From contig NZ_QPKJ02000005.1 of NCBI RefSeq assembly GCF_003344625.1, positions 744,001 through 808,000 of the forward strand: 64,000 bases of DNA. The letters are read 5' to 3'. Source of the stretch: Solirubrobacter deserti. GTDB taxonomy: Bacteria > Actinomycetota > Thermoleophilia > Solirubrobacterales > Solirubrobacteraceae. Both the position numbers and the translations under genes were made by a program. This document shows positions 1-8,272 of the stretch, piece after piece. Every line of letters starts with the position of its first letter. The stretch's first letter is position 1. The notes below the pieces were generated by a model that saw nothing but the letters and a program-made list of their open reading frames with translations, did no database searches and had not been told where the DNA came from.

Positions 1-1005
1 CTGTTCCTGCTCGTCATCGAGCTCGTCGCCGGCTTCGCGATCTCGCCGCTGCGGGCCGCCCTCGGCGTGTCCGTGCTGCCCCTCGCGGCGCTCGCCGCGG
101 CCGCGATCCCCGGTGAGCGGCAGGCCCGCGCGCTCGCGGGCGCGGTGCTGCTCGCCGGCGGCGGCGCGGCGCTCGCCTTCCTGCCCGCGCCGACCATCGC
201 CTGGACGCTCGCGCCGCAGGTCCTCGCGGGCGCCGGGATGGGCCTCGCGCTGCCCGCGCTCAGCCCGGAGCGGAACCTGACGCAGGCGGCGCGCACGCTG
301 GTCGCCCGCCACGTCGGCATCGTGCTCGTGCTCGCGATCCTCGCGCCGGTCGCCACCGCGCAGCTCAACCGTGCCACCGACGAGGCGATCCTGAAGGGCG
401 CGAGCCTCGTCCTGGACGCCCAGATCGACCCGCTGCAGAAGCTCGAGCTCGCGCCCGCGCTGCTCGACGACTTGAACACCGACGCGCCGCGCCAGAGCCT
501 CACCGACGCGGTCGCCACGCGGCGCGGCGAGTTCGCCGACAACCCCGCCGTGTACGACCGGCTCGGCCAGCGGCTCGACGACGTCGTGGTCGCGGCCGTG
601 CTGGAGGCGTTCCAGGTCGCGTACCTGATCGCCGCCGCACTCGCCATCGTCGCCGCGCTCGTCCTCATCCCGCACGTGCGTCGCCCCGCGATGGCCCTGG
701 CCGCCGCGCTCGCCGCGGGCTGCGCCGTGGTCTACGTCGTCGAGGGCGACGCCGAGGCGCCGCCCGCGGTCGCGCTCGCCGACCCGTGCAACCCGCCCGC
801 GGTGCCCGGCGCCTCCGGGCTCGCCGGCGCCCTCCAGGAACGCGTGCTCGCGCAGCTCAACCAGGCGGCGTGCCGCCTCGAGGTCACCCGCGAGGAGCTC
901 GCGCTGGCGATCTTCGACGCCGACCGGGCGCAGGAGTTCGAGGCCGAGCACGGCGTCGACCCGCGCGGCACGATCGACCTGCTGTCACTGCTCGGCGGCG
1001 GCTAG
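1..1005 (+). CDS. MFS drug-exporter-like transporter, C-terminal part
   Basis: The reading frame is open from the first base, so the start lies upstream; 334 residues are visible. The visible part has about six hydrophobic segments: an opening helix, two more at residues 40-85, one near 100-118, then a soluble stretch of about 90 residues and a helical pair near 200-245. It ends in a polar domain of roughly 80 residues with two cysteines. This pattern fits the C-terminal half of a DHA2-type (EmrB/QacA-like) proton-driven exporter of the cytoplasmic membrane, but no diagnostic motif is visible, so the substrate is unknown. The stop codon shares its last G with a hairpin repeat that separates it from the convergent TusA-like gene. 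Confidence 0.65.
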   Translation: MFLLVIELVAGFAISPLRAALGVSVLPLAALAAAAIPGERQARALAGAVLLAGGGAALAFLPAPTIAWTLAPQVLAGAGMGLALPALSPERNLTQAARTLVARHVGIVLVLAILAPVATAQLNRATDEAILKGASLVLDAQIDPLQKLELAPALLDDLNTDAPRQSLTDAVATRRGEFADNPAVYDRLGQRLDDVVVAAVLEAFQVAYLIAAALAIVAALVLIPHVRRPAMALAAALAAGCAVVYVVEGDAEAPPAVALADPCNPPAVPGASGLAGALQERVLAQLNQAACRLEVTREELALAIFDADRAQEFEAEHGVDPRGTIDLLSLLGGG

Positions 1006-1074
1006 AGATCCGCGAGGCGATCTCTCAGCCGAGATCGCAACGCACCGGCGAAGCCGGTCGCTGCGATACAGCGC
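1005..1074. repeat. Two-hairpin intergenic element with GAA-type triloops (copy 1)
   Basis: First hairpin at 1005-1024: arms GAGAT/ATCTC, one bulged C, then CGC-GAG-GCG. Second structure at 1032-1068: outer arms ATCGCA/TGCGAT around a perfect CCGGC-GAA-GCCGG hairpin. The element starts at the last base of the exporter stop codon and lies between two convergent gene ends. A near-identical layout occurs at 50588-50662, and the first hairpin alone recurs at 19181-19200. It may act as a two-way transcription terminator or be a REP-like element; there is no T-tract. Confidence 0.7.
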
Positions 1075-1282
1075 CTAGAACCAGCCGCCACACACCCGCC
1101 TCGCGCACGGACGAGAACGGCCGCCCCACCTGCGCCGCCAGCGCGCCGACGTCGATCGGCGCCTCACGGTCGGTCGCGAGCACCACCAGCACGTCGTCCG
1201 CCGCCAACGCACCCAGCGCCGCCCGCGCCCGCAGCACCGGCAGCGGGCAGAGCAATCCACGCGCGTCGACTAACACCTCCAC
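1025..1282 (-). CDS. TusA-family sulfur carrier protein
   Basis: An 85-residue protein with the hallmark of the TusA/SirA family: a Cys-Pro-x-Pro motif at residues 12-15, directly after the first strand. The cysteine carries persulfide sulfur in the cytoplasm for tRNA thiolation or other sulfur-transfer routes. A DsrE-like protein, the usual partner fold, is encoded at 2836. The start is a GTG 20 bp from the divergent antiporter gene. The last 15 or so codons read into the intergenic hairpin element, so the natural C-terminus may have been altered by that repeat. Family assignment is firm; the exact sulfur acceptor is unknown. Confidence 0.8.
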   Translation of the reverse strand: MEVLVDARGLLCPLPVLRARAALGALAADDVLVVLATDREAPIDVGALAAQVGRPFSSVREAGVWRLVLGAVSQRPASPVRCDLG

Positions 1283-1302
1283 GATCCGGGGTAGATCATG
1301 CC

Positions 1303-2835
1303 GTGGCCGAAGTCGAGCTGTTCGTCTTCCTGCTCTTCGCCGTCGTCGTGCTGGCCGGGCTCGGCCTGCGCAGCGGTGTCCCGTACCCGGTCGTGCTCGT
1401 GCTCGGCGGCCTTGTCATCGGGCTTATCCCCGGCGTCCCGAGCCCCGTGGTGGACCCGGAGATCATCCTGTTCGTCTTCCTGCCGCCGCTGCTCTACGCG
1501 AGCGCGATCTCGGTCTCCGCGCGGGAGCTCAGAGCGAACGCGAAGCCGATCGGCCTGCTCGCCGTCGGCCTGGTCCTGGTCACGATCGCGGCCGTCGCGG
1601 CCGTCGCCAACGCCGTCATGGGCGTCCCGTGGGCCGCGGCGTTCGTGCTCGGCGCGGTGCTCGGCCCGACCGACCCCGTCTCGGCCGCCGCCGTCCTGGA
1701 CCGGCTCGGCGTCACCGGGCGCGCGAAGACGATCCTCCAGGGCGAGTCGCTGATCAACGACGCGACCGGCCTCACCGCCTACCGGCTCGCGCTCGGGGCG
1801 GTGGGCGCGTCGGCGGGCTCGGTGTTCGAGATCGGGCTGGAGTTCGTCGGTGTCGCCGCGGGCGGGATCGCGATCGGGCTGGCCGCTGGCTGGATCTTCG
1901 CCCACGTGCGGCGGATCGTGACCGACCCGAGCCTCGACGTCGCGCTGAGCCTGCTCACCCCGTTCGTCGCCTACGTGCCCGCCGAGGAGCTGCACGTCTC
2001 CGGCGTGCTGGCGACCGTCACGGCCGGCCTGTACGTCGGCGCGCGCTCGCTGGACATCATCGAGCCGACCACCCGCCTGCGCACGCTCGCGTTCTGGGAG
2101 TCGACCGCGTTCCTGCTCGACGGCCTGCTGTTCGTGCTGATCGGCCTCCAGGTCCCGTCGATCATCGAGCGCATCGAGGACGCCGACGAGCTCACGCTCG
2201 CCCTCTACGCGCTGCTGATCACCGCCGTCGTGATGGGCGTGCGCGCGCTGTGGATGATCGTCATCCCGAAGCTGCTGCACTCGGACACGACGCCCGCCGA
2301 GCGGATCGTGATCGCGTGGAGCGGCATGCGCGGCGGTGTCTCGCTCGCCGCCGCGCTGGCGATCACCGTCGACGGCTTCCCCAACCGCGACCTCGTCATC
2401 TTCGTCGCCTACGCCGCGATTGTGCTCACGCTCGTGCTGCCGGGCCTCACGCTCTCGGCGCTGATCCGCCGGCTCGGGCTGGCCGCGACGGACACGCACC
2501 GCCGCGAAGCCGCCGAAGCGCGCCTGAAGCTCACCCGCGCCGCGCTTGAACGCCTCGACGAGCTCGAAGACGACGCGCCCGAGCACATCGTCCAGCGGCT
2601 GCGCGACCGCTACGGCTCGCGGGTGGAGCGGCTGGAGGCACGCCTCGACGGCGACGAGGACGGCGGCGGCGACGTCACGGCGGCGGCGCAACTGCTGGCG
2701 GAGATGATCGAGGCCGAACGGGGGCTGCTGCGCGCGATGCGCCGGGAGCGGGCGTTCGCGGACGACATCCTGCGCGAGGTGGAGCGCGAGCTGGACCTGG
2801 ACGACTCGCGCCTGCGTGCCAGGATCCAGCTCTAA
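1303..2835 (+). CDS. Na+/H+ antiporter, CPA1 family
   Basis: A 510-residue membrane protein with about twelve hydrophobic segments over residues 1-395 and a charged, helical cytoplasmic tail. The CPA1 signatures are present: GPTDPVSAAAV at 121-131 and the ion-binding Asn-Asp pair in ESLINDATG at 149-156. CPA1 members exchange sodium (or potassium) for protons across the inner membrane, controlling cytoplasmic pH and salt. The start is GTG. The next gene begins immediately after its TAA stop, so the two are probably co-transcribed. Confidence 0.88.
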   Translation: MAEVELFVFLLFAVVVLAGLGLRSGVPYPVVLVLGGLVIGLIPGVPSPVVDPEIILFVFLPPLLYASAISVSARELRANAKPIGLLAVGLVLVTIAAVAAVANAVMGVPWAAAFVLGAVLGPTDPVSAAAVLDRLGVTGRAKTILQGESLINDATGLTAYRLALGAVGASAGSVFEIGLEFVGVAAGGIAIGLAAGWIFAHVRRIVTDPSLDVALSLLTPFVAYVPAEELHVSGVLATVTAGLYVGARSLDIIEPTTRLRTLAFWESTAFLLDGLLFVLIGLQVPSIIERIEDADELTLALYALLITAVVMGVRALWMIVIPKLLHSDTTPAERIVIAWSGMRGGVSLAAALAITVDGFPNRDLVIFVAYAAIVLTLVLPGLTLSALIRRLGLAATDTHRREAAEARLKLTRAALERLDELEDDAPEHIVQRLRDRYGSRVERLEARLDGDEDGGGDVTAAAQLLAEMIEAERGLLRAMRRERAFADDILREVERELDLDDSRLRARIQL

Positions 2836-3183
2836 GTGCTCGCCGCCGTCCTGGAGTCCGACGATCATCAGCGCCTGTACATGGGCCTCTCGCTGCTCGT
2901 CAGCGCGGCGTCCGAAGGGCGCGGGGCGCGCGCGCTGCTGGGCTTCGGCGCGCTCACGGCGTTCTTCGCGCCCGCCCGCGCGCGGCACGTCGCGCCGGCC
3001 GAGCGCGAGCCGTTCGCGCAGACCTTCGAAGCGCTGCGCGACACCGCGCTCGAGCTGTGCACCGTGCACGCGTGCGCCGCCGCCGCGCAGGCCACGGGCG
3101 CCGACACGACCCGGCTCGCCGGCGTCATCTCGACCCCGCAGTTCCTGCGCGAGGTCGCCGACGCGGAGTTGATCTTCGTTTGA
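2836..3183 (+). CDS. DsrE/DsrF-like family protein
   Basis: A 115-residue protein that starts with GTG directly abutting the antiporter stop codon. The pattern of an early helix (RLYMGLSLLVSAASEG), a small-residue strand, a middle loop and a late PQFLREVADAELIFV segment resembles the DsrE/TusD fold. Cys75 and Cys80 lie in the segment where DsrE proteins place their sulfur-carrying cysteine. DsrE-like proteins usually pass persulfide sulfur to or from TusA, and a TusA-family gene lies 1.5 kb away on the other strand. The assignment is by pattern only; a sulfur-relay role is an inference. Confidence 0.6.
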   Translation: MLAAVLESDDHQRLYMGLSLLVSAASEGRGARALLGFGALTAFFAPARARHVAPAEREPFAQTFEALRDTALELCTVHACAAAAQATGADTTRLAGVISTPQFLREVADAELIFV

Positions 3184-3581
3184 GGTGGCTCGTCCTGATC
3201 GCGGCGCTCGCGCTCGCCGGCTGCGGCTCGCCCGCACCCGACCTGTTCGAGGTCAAGCGTTCCGGCGCGGACCGAAACGCGAACCTCACGCTGCTCGTGT
3301 CCGACGACGGCACCGTCACCTGCAACGGCGGCGACCGGCGCCCGATCACGAACGAGACCCTGCTGCAGGCGCGCGAGCTCGAGCGCGAGCTCTCCGCCCA
3401 GGCCGAGCTGCACCTCCAGCTTCCCGCCGGTCCGAACCCGGTGCTCAGCTACCGGGTCCGGATGGAGGCGGGCACGCTCGGATTCGCTGACACCTCGCGC
3501 CCGCTGCCGTCCGCGTTCGCACAGCTGACAGCGTTCACCAGTGATGTCAGCGAGCGCATCTGTGGGATCGTTCGCCGCTGA
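3180..3581 (+). CDS. Small predicted lipoprotein of unknown function
   Basis: The proposed TTG start overlaps the previous stop codon by 4 bp (TTGA), a typical coupled start. The 133-residue product has a short signal peptide ending in the lipobox LAGC (Cys15), so it should be lipid-anchored outside the membrane. The mature part has no family I recognise; two further cysteines (in TCNGG and RICG) could pair. It is the third gene in a tight series antiporter - DsrE-like - lipoprotein - ankyrin protein. Confidence 0.65.
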   Translation: MRWLVLIAALALAGCGSPAPDLFEVKRSGADRNANLTLLVSDDGTVTCNGGDRRPITNETLLQARELERELSAQAELHLQLPAGPNPVLSYRVRMEAGTLGFADTSRPLPSAFAQLTAFTSDVSERICGIVRR

Positions 3582-4186
3582 TGGACCTAGTCGAGGCCAT
3601 TACGTCGGAGCGTTTTCCGTGGCTGCTGCGCGAGCAGCCGGAGCTCGCGTCCGCCACGGACGAGGGCGGGGTGTCCGCCCTGCTGCTGTCCCGCTACCAC
3701 CGCCGGCCGGAGGCCACGGCGGCGTTGATCGCGGCGGGCGCGCCGATCGGGCCGCTCGAGGCGGCCGCGCTGGGCGAGGCCGAGCTGCTGGAGGGCGCCG
3801 ACCTGACCGCGCGTACCGGAGACGGCTACACGCCGCTGCACCTGGCCGCGTTCTTCGGCGGCATCGAAGCGGTCCGCGTGCTGCTGGCCGCGGGTGCCCC
3901 GCCCGACGCGGACGCCGTCAACGCGCGCAAGCTGCGCCCGATCCACTCCGCGACCGCGGTGCGTGACCTCGAATCGGTGCGCGCGCTGCTGGAGGCGGGC
4001 GCGGACCCGAACGTCTCCCAGGAGGGCGGCTACACGCCGCTGCACTCGGCCGCACACAGCGAGGATTTCGCGCTCGTGCAACTGCTGCTCGACTTCGGCG
4101 CCGACCGCAACCTGTTCGACGATGAGGGCAAGATCCCGCGGGACATGACGTCCAACGCGGAGCTGCGCGACCTGCTCAGCCCGTGA
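3581..4186 (+). CDS. Ankyrin-repeat protein
   Basis: A 201-residue protein of stacked ankyrin repeats. Clear repeat units begin with GYTPLHLAAFFG (near residue 86), then RPIHSATAVRD, then GYTPLHSAAHSED, each followed by a helix ending in LLEAGADPN-like turns. Ankyrin stacks bind partner proteins; no catalytic domain or signal peptide is present, so it is probably cytoplasmic. Its ATG overlaps the preceding stop (TGATG). Its last 11 bp overlap the convergent Lon-substrate-domain gene. Confidence 0.85.
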   Translation: MDLVEAITSERFPWLLREQPELASATDEGGVSALLLSRYHRRPEATAALIAAGAPIGPLEAAALGEAELLEGADLTARTGDGYTPLHLAAFFGGIEAVRVLLAAGAPPDADAVNARKLRPIHSATAVRDLESVRALLEAGADPNVSQEGGYTPLHSAAHSEDFALVQLLLDFGADRNLFDDEGKIPRDMTSNAELRDLLSP

Positions 4187-4796
4187 AGTGGACCTTGCCG
4201 TTCGACTGCGCGCGGGCTTGCGCGCGGTCGATGAACTCGAGCCGCTTGAGCGCGGCGCGGCAGAGGCGGGCGACGAGCTTCATGCGCGCGGACTCCGAGC
4301 GCAGGTCGAGCAGGCCCTGCTTGGCGTCGAGCCCGAACTCGACGGTCGCAGCCATCTCGTAGGCCGTCATCGCGCCGATCTCGGCCGGGTCGGGCGAGCG
4401 ATCGGTGGCCTGGAGGACGAGCTCGGCGTAGGCGCCGCGGGCCGCCTCGGCGGCTTCCTCGTCCGGGTACTCCTCGCGGTCGTCGAGGAACTCGACGACG
4501 CCCGCCGGGTACACGAGCTCCTCCTGGCGCTGCTCGATTCGGAACGGCCGCGTCCCGCGCGCGACGAGGTTGATGCGCCCGTCGGGCAACCGCTCGAGGA
4601 TCTCCTCGATCCGGCACGCGCAGCCGATCGGGCGCAGGCCGTCGTCGGCGAGCCAGACGATCCCGAACTCCGACTCCTCCTCCAGGCAGCGCGCGACCAT
4701 CGACTTGTAGCGCTCCTCGAAGATGTGCAGCGGCACGAGCTCACTCGGCAACGCCACGATCCCGAGCGGGAACAGCGGGAAGTCCCGGACCAGCAT
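4176..4796 (-). CDS. LON peptidase substrate-binding (N-terminal) domain protein
   Basis: A 206-residue stand-alone version of the Lon protease N-terminal domain. The opening DFPLFPLGIVALPSE, followed by LHIFEERYKSMV, is the classic start of this PUA-like fold, and the ATPase and protease parts of Lon are absent. Such proteins are thought to bind unfolded or tagged proteins; no direct function is established. It reads away from the broken CU044_5270-like gene, starting 6 bp after that gene's stop codon, and its 3' end overlaps the ankyrin gene by 11 bp. Confidence 0.85.
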   Translation of the reverse strand: MLVRDFPLFPLGIVALPSELVPLHIFEERYKSMVARCLEEESEFGIVWLADDGLRPIGCACRIEEILERLPDGRINLVARGTRPFRIEQRQEELVYPAGVVEFLDDREEYPDEEAAEAARGAYAELVLQATDRSPDPAEIGAMTAYEMAATVEFGLDAKQGLLDLRSESARMKLVARLCRAALKRLEFIDRAQARAQSNGKVHFTG

Positions 4797-4801
4797 GTCT
4801 T

Positions 4802-5820
4802 CTATTTCAGCGCATTCCGGACCTCTGACGTGTAGACCGCGCCATAGTCGGCGTGATCGCCGACCATGTGGCGCGAGCGCCACCGTGCCTTCGAGCTTGA
4901 CCGCCGTGCCCTGGCGGCCGAGCTGGTCGAGCGCGTCGTGGGAGACCGTGACGCCCTCGATGCCCGCGGCCACGCGGAACAGCGCGGCGCGCTGCGCGGC
5001 GTCGAGCGGCGCGCCGCCCAGCAGCTGGCCGATCCGCTCGAGCAGTTGCAGCCGGATGAGCAGGTCGCGTGAACCGGGCGCGATGGTGCGGTCGGGCTTG
5101 AACACGGCCCGCAGCTCGCGCTTGAGCGCGACTGCGTCAGTGGGCAGCGCACGCACCTGCCGGTAGGACATCGCCCACACCGAGCGCGCCGGGAACGCCC
5201 GCCGCGGCTGAGCGGGAGAGGTGACGTCCGCGCCGTCGAGGATCGGCAGGTAGTTGCCGATCATCGCGCGCTGGCTCGGCGCGCCCGCTCGCTCCCACGC
5301 GGCCCGGTCGCGCGGCGCCGGGAACGCCGGCGCCGCGGGCCGGTGCCGGCTGCGCCCGGACCCGTCGCGCGGTCCAGTCCTCGTCGACGGAGCGGATGAA
5401 CACCGTGAACCGCTCACCGCCACGCTCGATCGTCTTCGGCTCCATCGCCGTCCGCCGCACGTAGAAGTGCTCGCCGGGCCCGATCGCGCCCGGGGCGGGA
5501 GCCGTAGCGGCCGCGTCCGCGGCGCGCGAGAGCAACTGCGCCGCCGACGCGGGCGGCGGAGAGACACGCCCCTCGTCCACGCCGGACGTGAGTGCGAACA
5601 CGCCCGCGGCCACCGCCGCCACGGCGGGCAGGACCAGCCACGAGCGCCGCCGCACGCCTCGCCGGCGAGGGCCGCTCGCCGCCGCGCCGCTCGCCGTCCC
5701 CGCGCGGCTCCGGCGCGCCTCGTCGGCCGCCGCCTCGCGCAGCGCGGCCAGTCCCTTCTCGCGGGCGGCCCGCTCCACCTCGTCGTCCGCCGGCACCGGC
5801 GGGAACAGCGTCTCGATCAT
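4802..5820 (-). pseudogene. Frameshifted CU044_5270-family membrane protein (sigma-factor partner)
   Basis: Starts with ATG overlapping the sigma gene stop (ATGA). Residues 1-57 look cytoplasmic, followed by a membrane segment (RRRSWLVLPAVAAVAAGVFAL) and an outer domain. Coding sense then jumps frame near 5355, after VDEDWTAR, and continues in another frame through AMIGNYLPIL, YRQVRALP and AALFRVAAGIEGVTV. These are features of CU044_5270 proteins that accompany ECF sigma factors. A second frame change near 4880 is needed to reach the last plausible tail (YGAVYTSEVRNALK) and the TAG at 4802. Either the gene is decayed or the sequence carries indel errors. Confidence 0.6.
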
Positions 5821-6202
5821 CGGGCCTCCTCGGCGATCGGGTTCAGGGCGGCGCGGGCGCGGGCCAGACGCGAGCGCACGGTGCGGCGGCCGCGTCCAGC
5901 CGCGCGTCCGCGTCGATCTCCACCGCGCGCTCGGCCAAGCCGGGCACCGTCACGTCGCGCCGGTGCGCGCGCAGCACGTTGGTCGCGATCCCGAACAGCC
6001 ATGGCGGCGCGTCGGCCCGCGCGAGGCCGTAGCCGGCCCGCCCCGCGAACGCGCGCGTGAAGGTCTCGGCCGCCAGATCCTCGGCGGCGTCCCCGCAGCG
6101 CCGCCGCAGGTAGCGGAACACGACGCCGAAGTGGCGCTCGAAGACACCCTCGAAGGCGCCCGGCGCGGTCAACGACCGCGCGATCAGCTCAGCGTCCGTC
6201 AC
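5817..6202 (-). pseudogene. ECF RNA polymerase sigma factor with region 4 mostly deleted
   Basis: The GTG at 6202 opens a good sigma region 2: FEGVFERHFGVVFRYLRRR, then DLAAETFTRAFAGR and PWLFGIATNVLRAHRR. The frame then runs to DARLDAAAA and is followed, out of frame, by TVRSRLARARAALNP, which is the very end of region 4. About 40-50 residues of region 4, including the promoter -35 recognition helix, are missing, so the product could not act as a normal sigma factor. The out-of-frame end overlaps the start of the CU044_5270-like gene by 4 bp, preserving the original operon layout. Confidence 0.65.
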
Positions 6203-6249
6203 ACCCGCTGCTTGTCATCCCGCGCCGATCCGGTTCCGTACCGGCAACG

Positions 6250-7503
6250 ATGAGCACCGCCCTCGTCTGGTTCCGGCGCGACCTGCGCGTGCACGACCAC
6301 CCGCCGCTGCGCGCGGCGCTGGACCAGTTCGAGCGTGTCGTCCCCGTGTTCGTGCTCGATCCCCGCTTGCTCGACGGCCGCTTCGAGAGCGAGTATCGCG
6401 CCTCGTTCCTGTTCGACTGCCTGAAGGACCTGCGCGAACGGCTCCAGGAGCGCGGCGGGAACCTCGTCGTGTTGACCGGGACGCCCGAGCAGGAGCTGCC
6501 CAGGCTCGCGCACGAACACCAAGCGACCGCCGTCTTCTTCGCCTCCGACGTCTCCCCGTTCGCGATGAACCGGGACAAACGGACGGAGGAGGCGCTCCGG
6601 CAAGCCGGCATCGAGCCGCGCCGCACCCCCGGCAACTTCATCGCCGACATCGGCAAGCTCAAGCCCTACGGCGTCTTCTCCCCGTTCTGGCGCGCGTGGA
6701 AGGAGCTTCCGCGCCGCGACGTCCACGGCGCACCGCGCAAGATCACGACGCCGCCCGGCCTCACCGTCGGCACCGTCCCCACCGCCACCAGGCGCGGCGA
6801 CCAGCGGGGCGGCGAGACCGCGGGCCGCAAGGCCATGCTCGCGTTCGACCCGAACACCTACGACGAGGCCCGCGTCCGCCTCGATCGCCAGACGTCCCGC
6901 CTGTCGGCCTACCTGCACTTCGGCTGCATCAGTGCGCGCGAGCTCGAGACGCGTCACAGCGGCAAGTACGCCCGCCAGCTCGCCTGGCGTGACTTCTACG
7001 CGCACGTCCTGCTCCACAACCCGCGCAACACCCATCACGCCTACCAGGAGGACTACGACGCGCTCGAGTGGGAAGGCACCGACGAGCACTTCGACGCGTG
7101 GAGGGAAGGCCGCACAGGCTATCCCGTCGTCGACGCCGGCATGCGCCAGCTCGCCGAGACGGGCTGGATGCACAACCGCGCCCGCCTGATCACCGCGTCC
7201 TTCCTGGTCAAGGACCTGCACATCGACTGGCGCCGCGGCGAGCAGCACTTCATGCGCTACCTGATCGACGGCGACGTGGCCCAGAACAACGGCAACTGGC
7301 AGTGGATCAGCTCCGTCGGCGTCGACCCGGCGCCGCTCTACCGGCGCTTCTACAACCCGTCGCTGCAGCAGGCACGCCACGACCCCGACGGCGTGTACGT
7401 CAACACGTGGGCCCCCGACAGCCAGACGATCACGCCGATCGTCGACCACGCCACGGAACGCAAGCGGACACTGGCGGCGTACGGTCGCGCCCGCGACACG
7501 TAA
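6250..7503 (+). CDS. phrB: Deoxyribodipyrimidine photolyase
   Basis: A 417-residue class I photolyase/cryptochrome family protein. The N-terminal alpha/beta domain opens with ALVWFRRDLRVHDHPPL. The C-terminal helical FAD domain has the expected RLSAYLHFGCISARE, AWRDFYAHVL, PVVDAGMRQLAETGWMHNR and DGDVAQNNGNWQW segments. It repairs UV-induced cyclobutane pyrimidine dimers with light and FADH-. The middle is shorter than in E. coli PhrB (about 470 residues), but all active-site blocks are present. It is divergent from the broken sigma locus, with only 47 bp between starts. Confidence 0.93.
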   Translation: MSTALVWFRRDLRVHDHPPLRAALDQFERVVPVFVLDPRLLDGRFESEYRASFLFDCLKDLRERLQERGGNLVVLTGTPEQELPRLAHEHQATAVFFASDVSPFAMNRDKRTEEALRQAGIEPRRTPGNFIADIGKLKPYGVFSPFWRAWKELPRRDVHGAPRKITTPPGLTVGTVPTATRRGDQRGGETAGRKAMLAFDPNTYDEARVRLDRQTSRLSAYLHFGCISARELETRHSGKYARQLAWRDFYAHVLLHNPRNTHHAYQEDYDALEWEGTDEHFDAWREGRTGYPVVDAGMRQLAETGWMHNRARLITASFLVKDLHIDWRRGEQHFMRYLIDGDVAQNNGNWQWISSVGVDPAPLYRRFYNPSLQQARHDPDGVYVNTWAPDSQTITPIVDHATERKRTLAAYGRARDT

Positions 7504-7552
7504 GCTGCCGCGCATCTCAGAGCTCTACGTTCAACGCGACCAGCCCGAAGGC

Positions 7553-8272
7553 GTGCCTCCGCTGCACCTGACGGGCGAGCGCACGCTCCCCGACGTCCCG
7601 GAGGAGAACTACTGGTTCCGCCGCCATCTGGTGGTCTACGAGTGGATCGCCGAGCGCGTCCACGGCGCCCGTGTCGTCGACCTCGCGTGCGGCGAGGGCT
7701 ACGGCGCCGACGTGCTCGCCAACACCGCCGCCCACGTGATCGGCGTCGACGCCAACCCCGAGGCCTTCGAGCACGCACGCGCCAAGTACAAGCGCGTCTC
7801 CTTCGAGCGCAACATGGTCGAGCTGTGGCAGGGCGACGTGGACTGCGTCGTGTTCCTGCAGACGATCGAGCACATCCAGGACCCGGACGCGATGCTCGCC
7901 CACATCCGCAGCTTGATCGAGCCGGACGGCATCGCCTACGTCTCCACGCCGAACGTCCTCACGCTCGCGCCCGAGGGCGAGGAGCGCTCCGGCAACCCAT
8001 GGCACGTCCGCGAGTACAAGCCGGACGAGTACCGGGCGCTGTGCGAGCGGCACTTCCCGAACACCGAGCTGTTCGGCCTCTTCCACGCCCGCAAGCTGCG
8101 TGCCCACGAGATCGCGCTCGACCATCTCAACTGGGACCGCATCCACCAGTCGCTGCACCTCACGCGCCCGTTCTACGAGCGCTTCAACCCGGCGATCAGC
8201 GCGCGCGACTTCACGCTGCGCCAGGGGAACCTCGACCGCTCCCTCGACCTCATCGCCGTCCTGAAGCCATGA
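7553..8272 (+). CDS. Class I SAM-dependent methyltransferase
   Basis: 239 residues from a GTG start. Motif I is VVDLACGEGYGADVL, followed by VIGVDANPEAFEHA, then the DCVVFLQTIEHIQDP and YVSTPNVLTLAPEG segments, all typical of UbiE/Methyltransf_11-like enzymes. Coding-like sequence (SELYVQRDQPEG) continues in frame upstream to about 7505 without ATG, GTG or TTG, so a rarer start (CTG at 7505) is possible. It overlaps the GH57 gene by 4 bp. That pair resembles Rv3030-Rv3031 of Mycobacterium, which are linked to methylglucose lipopolysaccharide synthesis. Confidence 0.82.
   Translation: MPPLHLTGERTLPDVPEENYWFRRHLVVYEWIAERVHGARVVDLACGEGYGADVLANTAAHVIGVDANPEAFEHARAKYKRVSFERNMVELWQGDVDCVVFLQTIEHIQDPDAMLAHIRSLIEPDGIAYVSTPNVLTLAPEGEERSGNPWHVREYKPDEYRALCERHFPNTELFGLFHARKLRAHEIALDHLNWDRIHQSLHLTRPFYERFNPAISARDFTLRQGNLDRSLDLIAVLKP

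Noticed and set aside
1270..3237. 655-codon open frame on the minus strand opposite the CPA1 antiporter
   Set aside because: Low-complexity Arg/Glu/Asp-rich product with no family features, antisense to a clear antiporter; a GC-rich shadow frame.
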